From Kitasatospora sp. SUK 42 (lineage in GTDB: Bacteria; Actinomycetota; Actinomycetes; Streptomycetales; Streptomycetaceae), in NCBI RefSeq assembly GCF_015776785.2, contig NZ_LFMD02000002.1, forward strand, positions 1,623,575-1,679,656: a stretch of DNA of 56,082 nucleotides, in the 5' to 3' direction. Positions 15,900-23,607 of the stretch are shown here, in pieces. The position numbers were made by a program, and so were the translations under genes. The notes under the pieces were generated by a model. That model was given only the letters and a program-made list of their open reading frames with translations. It was not told the origin of the DNA and ran no database searches. Numbering within the stretch: the stretch's first letter is position 1; every line of letters begins with the position of its first letter.

Positions 15900-17135
15900 G
15901 TGGCGGACGAGGTCGAGGTGGCGGTGGTCGGCGGCGGGATCGTCGGGCTGGCCACGGCGTACGCGCTGACCCGGTCGCGCCCGGGGCTGCGGGTCGCGGT
16001 GCTGGAGAAGGAGACCGGCTTCGCCGCGCACCAGACCGGCCGCAACAGCGGGGTGATCCACAGCGGCGTCTACTACCGGCCCGGCTCGTACAAGGCCCGG
16101 TTCGCCGTCGCGGGCGCCGACGAGATGGTGGCGTTCTGCCGCGAGCAGGGCGTCCCGTACGAGGTCACCGGCAAGCTGATCGTGGCCACCGACCCCGCCG
16201 AACTGCCCCGGCTGGCGGCGCTGGCCGAGCGAGGGCGGGCGAACGGCATCCCCGTCACCGAGTTGGACCGGGCCGGGATCGCCCGGTACGAGCCGGAGGT
16301 GAGCGGTCTGGCCGGGCTGCACGTCGCCACCACCGGCATCTGCGACTTCCCGGCCGTGGCGACGGCGTACGCCCGGCTGGCCCAGGAGGCGGGCGCCGAG
16401 CTGCGGCCCGGCACCGGGGTGCGGACGGTGGCGCGGCGCCGGGACGGGGTGACGGTCGGCACCACGGCCGGGGAGCTGCGCTGCCGGGTGCTGGTGAACT
16501 GCGCCGGGCTGCACAGCGACCGGATCGCCCGGCTGGCCGGGGACGACCCCGGGGTGCGGATCGTCCCGTTCCGCGGCGAGTACTACGAACTGGCCGAGCA
16601 CCGGAGGGACCTGGTGCGCGGACTGGTCTACCCGGTGCCCGACCCGGCCTTCCCCTTCCTCGGCGTGCACCTCACCCGGGGCATCCACGGCGACGTCCAC
16701 GTCGGCCCGAACGCGGTGCCCGCGGCGGCCCGCGAGGGCTACCGCTGGCGCACCGTGCGCCCGTACGACCTGGCCGACACCCTCGCCTTCCCCGGCACCT
16801 GGCGGATACTCCGGCGGCACTGGCGGTACGAGCTGGGCGAGCTGCACCGCTCGCTGTCCAAGCGGGCGTTCACCACCGCCGTCCAGCGCCTGCTGCCCGC
16901 CGTGACCGCCGACGACCTGGTGCCGGCCACCGCTGGGGTACGCGCCCAGGCGGTGGCCCGGGACGGCTCGCTGCTGGACGACTTCGCCTTCGCCGGTTTC
17001 GACCCCGAGGACCCGCGCTCCCCGCGCCGTACGGTGCACGTGCTGAACGCCCCCTCCCCCGCCGCGACCGCCTCGCTGCCGATCGGGCGCGAGGTGGCCC
17101 GCCGGGCGCTGGCCGCGCTGGAGGCCGGCGGCTGA
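15900..17135 (+). CDS. lhgO: L-2-hydroxyglutarate oxidase
   Basis: The 411-residue product is a DAO-family FAD oxidase. The N-terminal FAD motif is EVAVVGGGIVGLATAYAL, followed by the LhgO-typical AAHQTGRNSGVIHSGVYYRP at about residues 43-62. LhgO oxidises L-2-hydroxyglutarate to 2-oxoglutarate, feeding electrons to the quinone pool and removing a by-product of central metabolism. C-terminal GVRAQAVARDGSLLDDFAFA also fits the family. The start is GTG 15900, with GTGAGGAG just upstream. The length matches E. coli LhgO (about 420). It stands alone on the + strand, and its stop is embedded in a tandem repeat. Confidence 0.92.
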   Translation: MADEVEVAVVGGGIVGLATAYALTRSRPGLRVAVLEKETGFAAHQTGRNSGVIHSGVYYRPGSYKARFAVAGADEMVAFCREQGVPYEVTGKLIVATDPAELPRLAALAERGRANGIPVTELDRAGIARYEPEVSGLAGLHVATTGICDFPAVATAYARLAQEAGAELRPGTGVRTVARRRDGVTVGTTAGELRCRVLVNCAGLHSDRIARLAGDDPGVRIVPFRGEYYELAEHRRDLVRGLVYPVPDPAFPFLGVHLTRGIHGDVHVGPNAVPAAAREGYRWRTVRPYDLADTLAFPGTWRILRRHWRYELGELHRSLSKRAFTTAVQRLLPAVTADDLVPATAGVRAQAVARDGSLLDDFAFAGFDPEDPRSPRRTVHVLNAPSPAATASLPIGREVARRALAALEAGG

Positions 17136-17210
17136 ACCGCGTGAGCGGGGGTGGCTGAACCGCGTGAGCGGGCGCGGATGAACCCCGTGAGCGAGGGGCG
17201 GATGAGCCCG
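17133..17210. repeat. 23-bp tandem repeat carrying the stop codon
   Basis: Units of the type TGAACC(G/C)CGTGAGCG begin at 17133 (the lhgO stop), 17156 and 17179, with a degenerate copy at 17203. The period of 23, then 23, puts TGA in all three frames. Confidence 0.7.
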
Positions 17211-17245
17211 GTCACACACCCCGACAGGCGCCGCGCGCCGCCCCG

Positions 17246-17251
17246 TAGACT
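17246..17251 (+). promoter_or_regulatory. -10 box TAGACT, leaderless trmB
   Basis: TAGACT ends 9 nt before GTG 17261. A CCGACA -35-like hexamer is at 17221-17226. The transcript probably starts at or next to the GTG. Confidence 0.5.
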
Positions 17252-17260
17252 CGGTTGATT

Positions 17261-18091
17261 GTGACTGCCACCGCCCCGATCCCCCAGCCCTCGCCGTCCG
17301 CCCGGCTGTCCGCCGCGCCGGCCGCCTACCCCGCGCCGATGTACCCGCACAAGGCCACCGAGGCCCAGCACCGCGAGCGGCGCATCCGCAGCTTCCAGCC
17401 GCGCCGGGGCCGGATGACCAACGCCCAGGCGGGCGCCCTGGACCGGAGCTGGGAGCGGTACGGCATACCGATCGACGGCACTCCGCTGGACCTGCGGGAG
17501 CTGTTCGGCGAGCTGCCGGTCACCCTGGAGATCGGCTTCGGCATGGGCGAGACCACCGCCGCGATGGCCGCCGCCGACCCGTCGACGGGCATCCTCGCCG
17601 CCGACGTGCACACCCCCGGCCACGGCAACCTGCTCGGCATGCTGGAGCGCGACGGCTCCGAGAACGTCCGGCTGGCCGCCGGCGACGCCGTCATCCTGCT
17701 GCGCGACATGCTGCCGGACGCCTCGCTGGCCGGGCTGCGGGTCTACTTCGCCGACCCGTGGCCCAAGCCCAAGCACCACAAGCGCCGGCTGATCCAGCCG
17801 TCCTTCCTCGACCTCGTGCTGCCCCGGCTCGCCCCCGGCGCCCTGGTCCACTGCGCGACCGACTGGGAGCACTACGCGGAGCAGATGCTGACCGTGCTGT
17901 CCGCCTCGCCGGAGCTGGAGAACCTGCACCCCGAGGGTGACGGCAGCGGCTGGCTGGAGCCCGCGGACCACCCGGACGGCAGCGTTCCGGGCTACGCGCC
18001 CAGGCCGGACTGGCGACCGCTCACCAAGTTCGAACGGGCCGGGATCGCCAAGGGCCACGTGGTCCACGACCTGCTGTTCCGCCGCCGCTGA
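17261..18091 (+). CDS. trmB: tRNA (guanine-N7-)-methyltransferase
   Basis: The 276-residue product carries the TrmB signature set: SAM-binding LEIGFGMGETTAAMAAADP, then VYFADPWPKPKHHKRRLIQP, the family hallmark for tRNA recognition and catalysis, and a C-terminal TKFERAGIAKGHVVHDLLFR. The enzyme methylates G46 in the variable loop of tRNAs. The N-terminus (about 45 residues) is an unordered Pro/Ala arm before the conserved RRIRSFQPRRGRMTNAQAGA. GTG 17261 is chosen because it fits a leaderless transcript from TAGACT; TTG 17255 is also in frame. A terminator-like hairpin follows. Confidence 0.93.
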   Translation: MTATAPIPQPSPSARLSAAPAAYPAPMYPHKATEAQHRERRIRSFQPRRGRMTNAQAGALDRSWERYGIPIDGTPLDLRELFGELPVTLEIGFGMGETTAAMAAADPSTGILAADVHTPGHGNLLGMLERDGSENVRLAAGDAVILLRDMLPDASLAGLRVYFADPWPKPKHHKRRLIQPSFLDLVLPRLAPGALVHCATDWEHYAEQMLTVLSASPELENLHPEGDGSGWLEPADHPDGSVPGYAPRPDWRPLTKFERAGIAKGHVVHDLLFRRR

Positions 18092-18119
18092 GCCGTCCGC
18101 CGCCGTTCGAACGGACGGC
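18092..18119 (+). terminator. Terminator hairpin after trmB
   Basis: GCCGTCCG (18092-18099) pairs with CGGACGGC (18112-18119) immediately after the trmB stop. Confidence 0.55.
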
Positions 18120-18194
18120 GGCGCACCCGGCCGGGGGCCGTGCCCCCGCGGGGGGATCCGTCCCGAGTCCTCCCGACGGGCGCCCGGTGTGTCC

Positions 18195-18200
18195 TACCCT
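18195..18200 (+). promoter_or_regulatory. -10 box TACCCT, leaderless PrsW gene
   Basis: TACCCT ends 7 nt before ATG 18208, so the PrsW-like gene is probably leaderless. No clear -35 box is visible. Confidence 0.5.
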
Positions 18201-18207
18201 GTGCCGC

Positions 18208-19506
18208 ATGGGCGACCCGCCCGGCGGCGGGCCCCGGACGCCCGTCCACACCGCCGCCGACGCACCGGAGACGGTTCCGCGCACCGGCGACACCCGGACC
18301 ATCCCGGGGCCCCGGAGGCGCCGGGCCGACCGGCTGCTGCCCCGCCCGATCGGTGTGTCCCCGCCCGCCGCGACCGTCGTGGCCGCCCTGCCCGGGTTAC
18401 CCGTGGCGGCGCCGGGCGGCGGCCGCTCGATGGCGCTCTCCTCCGTCACCGCGACCGCCGTGCTGACCCTGGTCGGCTGCGGAGTGCTGATCCTGCACCT
18501 CGTCCAGCGGCAGACCGGCACCGCCGGGCTGCTGGTCGGTCTGGGCCTGGCGATGGTGCCGCTGCCCTTCGTGCTCGGCGGCCTGGCCTGGCTCAACCTG
18601 ACCGCCCGGGTGCCGCTGCGGCACACCGTGTTCTGCCTCGGCTGGGGCGCCTGCGCAGCCACCACGGTCGCGATCCTCGCCAACAACTGGGCCTCCAGGT
18701 ACCTCACCTCGCACCAGGGCCCGCTGGGCGAGCTGCTGGGCGCCGGGGTCGCCACCCCGGTCATCGAGGAGAGCGCCAAGGCCACCGCCCTGCTGGTGCT
18801 GCTCCTCCCGCTCGGCCAGCGGCTGCGCTGCCGCGGCCGCCGCACCGGGCGCCCCTGCGCGCCGCTGCTGCACCGGCTTCCCTCGTCCTGCGGCCCGCGC
18901 CGGCGACGGTGCGGGCGCGGGCCACGCGCCCGGGGTGGGCTGCGGCTGCGCCCGTACCTGCGGCCGCTGCCCTACCTGCGCCCCGCCCCGCGTTCCGGCG
19001 GGGCGTCGCACGGCCGCTCCCGGCCGCGCACGCTGGCGGCCGGGGTGGTGCTCGGCGGGATGGCCGCCTGCGGCTTCGCCTTCACCGAGAACGCCCTCTA
19101 CCTGGGCCGGGCCTTCAGCAGCGACCAGCGGCACCGGCTGGACAGCATCGGCCTGGGCGATCCGCCCAGCCTGCGCGACTTCGACTCCACCGTGCAGACC
19201 TTCGTGCTGCGCGCCCTGCTCTCCCCCTTCGCCCACCCGCTGTTCACCGCGCTCACCGGGATCGGCCTGGCCGTCGCCCTCACCACCGGGCGGCGCTGGC
19301 TGGCCCGGCTGGCCGCACCGGTCGGGCTGCTGCTGGCGATGGTGCTGCACGGCACCTGGAACGCCGCCGCCGACCTGGGGACGGACGGGTTCCTGGTGGT
19401 GTACGGGGTGCTGATGGTGCCGTGCTTCGCGGCGCTGGTCTGCTTCGCCGCCTGGACGAGGGCCCGCTCGGCCCGGCACGCCGCGCGCCGCGACCGGCGG
19501 TCCTAG
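18208..19506 (+). CDS. PrsW-family intramembrane protease
   Basis: The 432-residue membrane protein has several hydrophobic helices from about residue 80 on and the PrsW motifs: VIEESAKATALL (paired Glu), GFAFTENALYLGRA (ExNALY), HPLFTALTG and LHGTWNAAAD (His and Asn). PrsW proteases cut within or near membranes, classically anti-sigma factors such as RsiW, so a membrane anti-sigma substrate is possible but unproven here. Two oddities: a disordered N-terminal arm, and an Arg/Pro-rich loop of about 65 residues after the EESAK helix (from GRRTGRPCAPLLHRLPSSCG). ATG 18208 fits the leaderless promoter. Confidence 0.85.
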   Translation: MGDPPGGGPRTPVHTAADAPETVPRTGDTRTIPGPRRRRADRLLPRPIGVSPPAATVVAALPGLPVAAPGGGRSMALSSVTATAVLTLVGCGVLILHLVQRQTGTAGLLVGLGLAMVPLPFVLGGLAWLNLTARVPLRHTVFCLGWGACAATTVAILANNWASRYLTSHQGPLGELLGAGVATPVIEESAKATALLVLLLPLGQRLRCRGRRTGRPCAPLLHRLPSSCGPRRRRCGRGPRARGGLRLRPYLRPLPYLRPAPRSGGASHGRSRPRTLAAGVVLGGMAACGFAFTENALYLGRAFSSDQRHRLDSIGLGDPPSLRDFDSTVQTFVLRALLSPFAHPLFTALTGIGLAVALTTGRRWLARLAAPVGLLLAMVLHGTWNAAADLGTDGFLVVYGVLMVPCFAALVCFAAWTRARSARHAARRDRRS

Positions 19507-19612
19507 GGGCGGCCCGAGGAGCGGCCCGGGGGGCGGACCGAGGGGCTGAGGGGGCTGCCTGAAGAACCGATTTCCCATCTCGGCGACTTCCACGTATTGT
19601 TGTGTTCACCGA

Positions 19613-19686
19613 CGCGGGGTGGAGCAGCTCGGTAGCTCGCTGGGCTCATAACCCAGAGGTCGCAGGTTCAAATCCTGTCCCCGCTA
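19613..19686 (+). tRNA. Initiator tRNA-fMet (CAT anticodon)
   Basis: It is a complete cloverleaf: acceptor CGCGGGG/CCCCGC with an unpaired C1-T72, D arm, anticodon stem GGG/CCC around CTCATAA, and T arm with loop TTCAAAT. The three G:C pairs next to the anticodon loop and the mismatch at position 1-72 mark an initiator rather than elongator tRNA. CCA is not encoded (CTC follows A73). A strong terminator follows. Confidence 0.95.
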
Positions 19687-19695
19687 CTCAGTAGC

Positions 19696-19733
19696 CGAAA
19701 AGGCCCGGAGGATTCTTCCTCCGGGCCTTTTCG
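19696..19733 (+). terminator. Rho-independent-type terminator after tRNA-fMet
   Basis: A perfect 17-bp stem, from CGAAAAGGCCCGGAGGA (19696-19712) to its complement (19717-19733), closes on a TTCT loop and ends in a run of T. Confidence 0.9.
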
Positions 19734-19886
19734 CATGCCCCGACACGGGCAGAGCACGTTCATGCCACGAAGCGGTAACAGGCGTCCGATCCAAGATCCG
19801 CTGTCAGAGGACTCACCGATACTGCTGAGGAAAAATTCATCCAGTTGGGGGACGGCTGGGCCGTGCCCTGGATAAGGAAGCACCTC

Positions 19887-20738
19887 ATGCTGTCGAAGCG
19901 CCTTGCGGCCTCCGCCGCGATCTGCCTGCTCCTGGGGGCCGGCACGGCCGCCTGCGGCGACAACAAGGACAAGACCGCGGACTCCGCCTCCGCGCCGGCC
20001 ACCAGCGCCGCGGCGGCCGCGACTCCGGCCGCCACCCCCACCCCCACCCCCACGCCGACCCCGACGCCGACGCCCACCGCGGCCGCGCTGGACACCGACA
20101 AGCTGTCCGCGCAGGAGATCGAGAAGAAGGCGAAGGATGCGCTGGCCTCCGCCACCGCCCTCAAGATCTCCGGAAGCATGGGGGCCGATGACGGCACCAT
20201 GACGATCAGCCTGGCGATGGACCGCAAGGGCCAGTGCCAGGGCTCGATGGGCATGCCCGGCATGGGCTCGTACGAGCTGATCAGCGACGGCAAGCAGTAC
20301 TTCATCAAGCCGGACGCGCAGTTCTGGAAGACCTTCGGCGGCCCGAAGGGCGAGGCGGTCGCCGAGCTGTTCAAGGGCCGCTACCTGACCGGCTTCCAGA
20401 ACGACGCCAAGATGAAGGACCTCATCGACCTCTGCGACCTCTCCGTGGCCGGCAAGCAGATGCTGGAGGACAACGGCACCCCCAGCAAGGGCACCGCGGG
20501 CACCGTCAACGGGGTGAAGACCTTCAGCCTCAAGATGAAGGACACCAAGGGCGAGCAGTCGCTGCTGCACATCGCCACCGAGGGCAAGCCCTACCCGATC
20601 CGGATGGAGAAGACGACCGGCAAGGACGCCGGCAAGATCGACTTCTCCGACTTCGACAAGCCGCTCACCATCACGGTGCCCTCGCCGGACAACGTGATCG
20701 ACTACACCAAGTTCCAGGAGAAGGTGAAGAGCGTCTGA
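19887..20738 (+). CDS. Secreted lipoprotein of unknown function
   Basis: The 283-residue product has a type II signal peptide, MLSKRLAASAAICLLLGAG, with a TAAC lipobox and the lipidated Cys at about residue 23. A linker of Ala/Thr and (TP)n repeats at about 45-68 probably spans the cell wall. The rest (EIEKKAKDALASATALKISG onward) resembles the actinobacterial LppX/LprG-like lipoprotein fold in pattern, which in mycobacteria binds or carries lipids; I suggest this only as a possible relation. The start ATG 19887 follows AAGGAAG. Lys-rich composition in the mature part contrasts with its neighbours. Confidence 0.8.
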   Translation: MLSKRLAASAAICLLLGAGTAACGDNKDKTADSASAPATSAAAAATPAATPTPTPTPTPTPTPTAAALDTDKLSAQEIEKKAKDALASATALKISGSMGADDGTMTISLAMDRKGQCQGSMGMPGMGSYELISDGKQYFIKPDAQFWKTFGGPKGEAVAELFKGRYLTGFQNDAKMKDLIDLCDLSVAGKQMLEDNGTPSKGTAGTVNGVKTFSLKMKDTKGEQSLLHIATEGKPYPIRMEKTTGKDAGKIDFSDFDKPLTITVPSPDNVIDYTKFQEKVKSV

Positions 20739-20753
20739 GCCGCGAATAATCCG

Positions 20754-20783
20754 TTGCCCTCCGGACATTGGGGTGCCTATGGT
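20754..20783 (+). promoter_or_regulatory. Promoter of the leader region upstream of 21117
   Basis: TTGCCC (20754-20759) and TATGGT (20778-20783) are separated by 18 nt. Transcription would begin near 20790, only about 5 nt before the extended anti-SD match. Confidence 0.6.
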
Positions 20784-20794
20784 GGGCCCACACT

Positions 20795-20809
20795 GAAAGG
20801 AGGTGATCC
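20795..20809 (+). promoter_or_regulatory. Extended Shine-Dalgarno: 15-nt match to the 16S 3' end
   Basis: GAAAGGAGGTGATCC is fully complementary to the 3' tail of 16S rRNA (GGATCACCTCCTTTC). Ordinary SD sites pair over 4-7 nt. It lies at the 5' end of the predicted transcript and 4 nt before the TTG of a 12-codon ORF. Confidence 0.65.
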
Positions 20810-20813
20810 TGAG

Positions 20814-20852
20814 TTGAGTTCCATCAGGATGCGTGAGGTGGCTGCTCGCTAG
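20814..20852 (+). CDS. Possible 12-aa leader peptide
   Basis: TTG 20814 to TAG 20850-20852 encodes MSSIRMREVAAR, preceded by the very strong SD site. An internal ATG (20829) would give MREVAAR. Downstream, a CCCTGC/GCAGGG hairpin with a CTGC loop and a CACCGG/CCGGTG hairpin near 20932-20949 could form attenuator structures in the region up to 21065. A second promoter-like TAGAGT (21065-21070) precedes the membrane protein gene at 21117. A non-coding RNA that titrates 30S subunits is the main alternative reading. Confidence 0.45.
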   Translation: MSSIRMREVAAR

Positions 20853-21116
20853 AGCCGCCCCTGCCTGCGCAGGGTGAGGCCCCTGGCCTCCGGCAGGCGA
20901 AATCCACAGCAGTCACCCGGCCCGCGGGCTCACCGGTACATCCCCGGTGCCTCGGCGCCAGGCCAGTGCACGGGCCGGCGTCGAGGAGCAGCCCGCGGGT
21001 CGTCTGCGTTTTCAGGCGCCCCCGTTTCCGGCCGTCCAAGGTTCCCGGCCCCCGGCCGCGGCGCTAGAGTCGGCGCGGACTCCGGAGCGGAGTGGCGCGG
21101 ACACAGGGGGTGGGCG

Positions 21117-22286
21117 ATGGCGAAGGCGCGACGGCGGGTCGGTACGTCGGCGCTTCGGGCGGTGCACTGGACGGCCGCCGGAGTGCCGGTCGGGACGGGC
21201 CTGCTCGGGCTGCTGCTGTTCTCGCTCGGCCGGGAGGACGCCTGGCAGGCGCTCGGCGGCGGGCTGGTGGTGGCCGGCGCCTCGGCGGTGCTCGGCGGTG
21301 CGCTGGGCTTCCTGTTCGGGGTACCCCGGGTGCGCGGCGGCTCCGACGAGCCGCAGGGCTCGTACGCGCCGAACACCAACCTGGAGCAGGTCTCGGACTG
21401 GCTCACCAAGGTGCTGCTGGGCGTCGGGCTGACCCAGCTCGGCTCGCTCGGCGAGCGGCTGCACGACCTCGGTACGGCGCTGGCACCCGCGCTCGGCGGG
21501 GAGGACGGCGCCGCGGTGCCGTTCGCGGCCGCTCTGGTGCTGTACTTCCTGGTCTTCGGCTTCCTGGCCGGCTGGCTGGTGACCAGGCTGGCGCTGCCGC
21601 GGGTGCTGACCGACGCGGACCAGGCGCTGGACCTCTTCCTCGCCGGCCAGGACCGCGACCGGCGGGGCGACAAGGTCGGCGCGGACGACCTGCGGATGCG
21701 CGCGATGCACCAGCTCGGACTGCTCGGCGACAGCGCGGCGCAACCGGCGGCGCTGGCCGCGCAGTTGCCGCCCTCCGCGGGATCCCCGACCGGGCCGGAG
21801 GGCGTGGTGGCGGAGGTCCGCTCGACCGCGCGGCGCTCGGCGCTGACCGCCGACCAGGTGCGGGACCTCTTCGCGGACGGCTCCGAGGGCCGCCGGATCC
21901 AGGCCCTCGCACTGATGCAGGGCGACCCTTCGCTGGCGGACCTGCCGAGCGTGCTGGACGCGATCGAGCACCCGCGCTCGGGCTTCGAGCAGTACCACGC
22001 CCTGCTGGCCGCCCGGGGGCTGCTCTCCTTCCTGCCCGGCGCGGAGGCGCAGCGGCTGCGGGACGCGGTGGCGGCGCAGCTGGTCGACCCGCAGGGCATC
22101 CCGTACGGGTCGGACCGCAGTTGGCTGGCGGAGAAGATACTGTCCCGGCTGCAGGAGACGGCCTTCGTCCCGGCGCAGCCGGCGGCGGGCCAGCCGGTTC
22201 CGGCGGCGTCAGTGCCGGCTGCGCCCTCGGCCGCGTCGCCGTCCGCGTCGCCGGACGGCGACGGTTCCCAGGGCGACGGTTCCTAG
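21117..22286 (+). CDS. Membrane protein of unknown function
   Basis: The 389-residue product starts MAKARRRVGTSALRAVHWTA and has two N-terminal hydrophobic helices at about 24-65, a third at about 140-165 (AAALVLYFLVFGFLAGWLVT), and then a long soluble C-terminal part. That part is helical and contains ADDLRMRAMHQLGLLGDSAA and GSEGRRIQALALMQGDPSLA, which look like repeat-type scaffolding. The last 45 residues are Pro/Ala/Ser-rich. I recognise no catalytic motif. It probably sits in the membrane with a cytoplasmic domain. A TAGAGT -10 box at 21065-21070 and GGGGGTGGG before ATG 21117 support the start. It overlaps the convergent acetyltransferase gene by 4 nt. Confidence 0.75.
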   Translation: MAKARRRVGTSALRAVHWTAAGVPVGTGLLGLLLFSLGREDAWQALGGGLVVAGASAVLGGALGFLFGVPRVRGGSDEPQGSYAPNTNLEQVSDWLTKVLLGVGLTQLGSLGERLHDLGTALAPALGGEDGAAVPFAAALVLYFLVFGFLAGWLVTRLALPRVLTDADQALDLFLAGQDRDRRGDKVGADDLRMRAMHQLGLLGDSAAQPAALAAQLPPSAGSPTGPEGVVAEVRSTARRSALTADQVRDLFADGSEGRRIQALALMQGDPSLADLPSVLDAIEHPRSGFEQYHALLAARGLLSFLPGAEAQRLRDAVAAQLVDPQGIPYGSDRSWLAEKILSRLQETAFVPAQPAAGQPVPAASVPAAPSAASPSASPDGDGSQGDGS

Positions 22287-22729
22287 ACGGTGAAGCGCAG
22301 TTCGGGCTGCGCCCAGGGGGTCCTGACCTGCGGCGGGCGGGTGCCGGTGCGCTCGGCGCCCATCCGCAGGTAGAAGCCCTCGGCGGGCGGGTGGGAGACG
22401 ACCTTGACCGAGGCGATCCCGGCCACCCGGGCGCGGTCGAGCATGTCGGTGATCAGCTTCCGTCCGATGCCGAGCCCCTGGGTCTCGTCGGCGACGAACA
22501 TGAGGTCCAGCTCGGCCGGTTCGCGGATCATCCCGTAGAAGCCGAGGAGCCGGTCGGTGTCGGCGTCGACGGCGAGGAACACCTCGTGGCGGGAGAGGTA
22601 GCCGGGTGTCACCCGGTAGCCGTCGATCATCGCGAAGTACTCGCCGCGGTAGGCGTCGGAGGCCTGGATCAGTGCGGTGAGTCGGTCGGCGTCGGCCGTG
22701 TCGGCACGCCGGATCGTCGTCTCGGTCAT
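22283..22729 (-). CDS. GNAT family N-acetyltransferase
   Basis: The 148-residue product is a single GNAT domain. The acetyl-CoA-binding motif A is LDLMFVADETQGLGIGRKLITD (V-x-x-x-x-Q-x-x-G-x-G/A), near residues 75-96, followed by RARVAGIASVKVVSHPPAEG and FYLRMGAERTG, the usual motif B. The N-terminus TTIRRADTADADRLTALIQA is typical. The substrate is unknown. The C-terminus PPQVRTPWAQPELRF, with PELR-like ending, resembles GNATs annotated as acting on small molecules. ATG 22729. It is convergent with the membrane protein gene and shares 4 nt with it. Confidence 0.9.
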   Translation of the reverse strand: MTETTIRRADTADADRLTALIQASDAYRGEYFAMIDGYRVTPGYLSRHEVFLAVDADTDRLLGFYGMIREPAELDLMFVADETQGLGIGRKLITDMLDRARVAGIASVKVVSHPPAEGFYLRMGAERTGTRPPQVRTPWAQPELRFTV

Positions 22730-22754
22730 GCGGCGAGTATAGGGGCGAATAAGC

Positions 22755-23507
22755 CTAGTGACTATTACATTCCGCCCGGCGGCGATGGTCGGCCGCGCGC
22801 AGCACCAGTACCTTCCGGGTCCGGCCGTCCTCGGCCCGGGGGAAGCGGCGGACCTCGCTGGCTACCCGGCGCTCGCCGAGCGCGTGGCGCAGCCGGTCGA
22901 GGTGGCCGCAGCGGCGGCCGTAGCCGTCGGACAGCGGCTGCACCCGCACCTCGCCGTCCGGTGAGGTCACCCGGACCAGCTCGGTCAGGGCGGCCAACTG
23001 GCCCTCGGGGCCGAACAGTTCGGGGTAGGCGAAGAGCAGGTAGCCGCTCAGGGTGAGGGCGAAGGCGCCGTCCGCGAAGGGCAGCCGGGGCAGCGCGGCC
23101 GCCACGTACCGCTGCGGGTGGGCGGCCGAGTCGGCGGCGAACAGCCGGCGGGCGCGGTCCCAGCTGCGCAGGTAGCGCTCCACGAGGTGGGGGCCGTACG
23201 GGCGGGGCGAGGGGTACAGGTGCGGGCGGGCCGCCATCGCGGCGGCCATCGCCGCCCGGGCGGCCACCGCCCGGGCCTCGACCTCGGGCAGCGGCAGCGC
23301 GTACGCCGGGTCGGCGGCGATCACCCGGCAGCCCAGCTCGCGCGCCTCGGCGGCCAGGCCGGCCGCGCCGCCGGGGCAGTCCAGCAGCGGACCGGGCAGG
23401 GCGGCGAGCCCGGCGCGGGTGAGGCCGAACAGCGCGCAGTACTCGTCGAGCGGGCGGGAGGTGACCAGGACGTCGGGGCCCGGGGCGGGAGTGCGTGCGG
23501 CGGCCAC
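22755..23507 (-). CDS. SAM-dependent methyltransferase-like protein
   Basis: The 250-residue product has a class I methyltransferase core. Motif I is LLDCPGGAAGLAAEARELGC at about residues 42-61, the acidic end of strand 2 is VIAADPAYAL, and LPFADGAFALTLSGYLLFAY at about 150-170 is motif IV. LVRVTSPDGEVRVQPLSDGY follows as motif VI. The Cys-Pro in motif I and the lack of an obvious substrate domain leave its target unknown. It might act on small molecules or be a non-catalytic relative. The GTG 23507 start lacks a good ribosome binding site. It lies downstream of the sensor-domain gene, with a strong hairpin between them. Confidence 0.7.
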   Translation of the reverse strand: MAAARTPAPGPDVLVTSRPLDEYCALFGLTRAGLAALPGPLLDCPGGAAGLAAEARELGCRVIAADPAYALPLPEVEARAVAARAAMAAAMAARPHLYPSPRPYGPHLVERYLRSWDRARRLFAADSAAHPQRYVAAALPRLPFADGAFALTLSGYLLFAYPELFGPEGQLAALTELVRVTSPDGEVRVQPLSDGYGRRCGHLDRLRHALGERRVASEVRRFPRAEDGRTRKVLVLRAADHRRRAECNSH

Positions 23508-23528
23508 CCGGTCATCCGAACACGGGCC

Positions 23529-23562
23529 GGCCCCGCCCGCATCCGGGGACGCGGGCGGGGCC
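23529..23562 (-). terminator. Terminator hairpin after the sensor-domain gene
   Basis: GGCCCCGCCCGC (23529-23540) pairs with GCGGGCGGGGCC (23551-23562). It follows the stop of the minus-strand gene at 23608. Confidence 0.6.
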
Positions 23563-23607
23563 GGGGGCGGGGGGCTAGGGAAGGGGCTGGGGCGGGGCCC
23601 GGTGGGC

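Noticed and set aside
13619..16045. 808-codon minus-strand ORF opposite the Ro60 gene
   Set aside because: It is the reverse frame of a clear TROVE gene and shows no domain.
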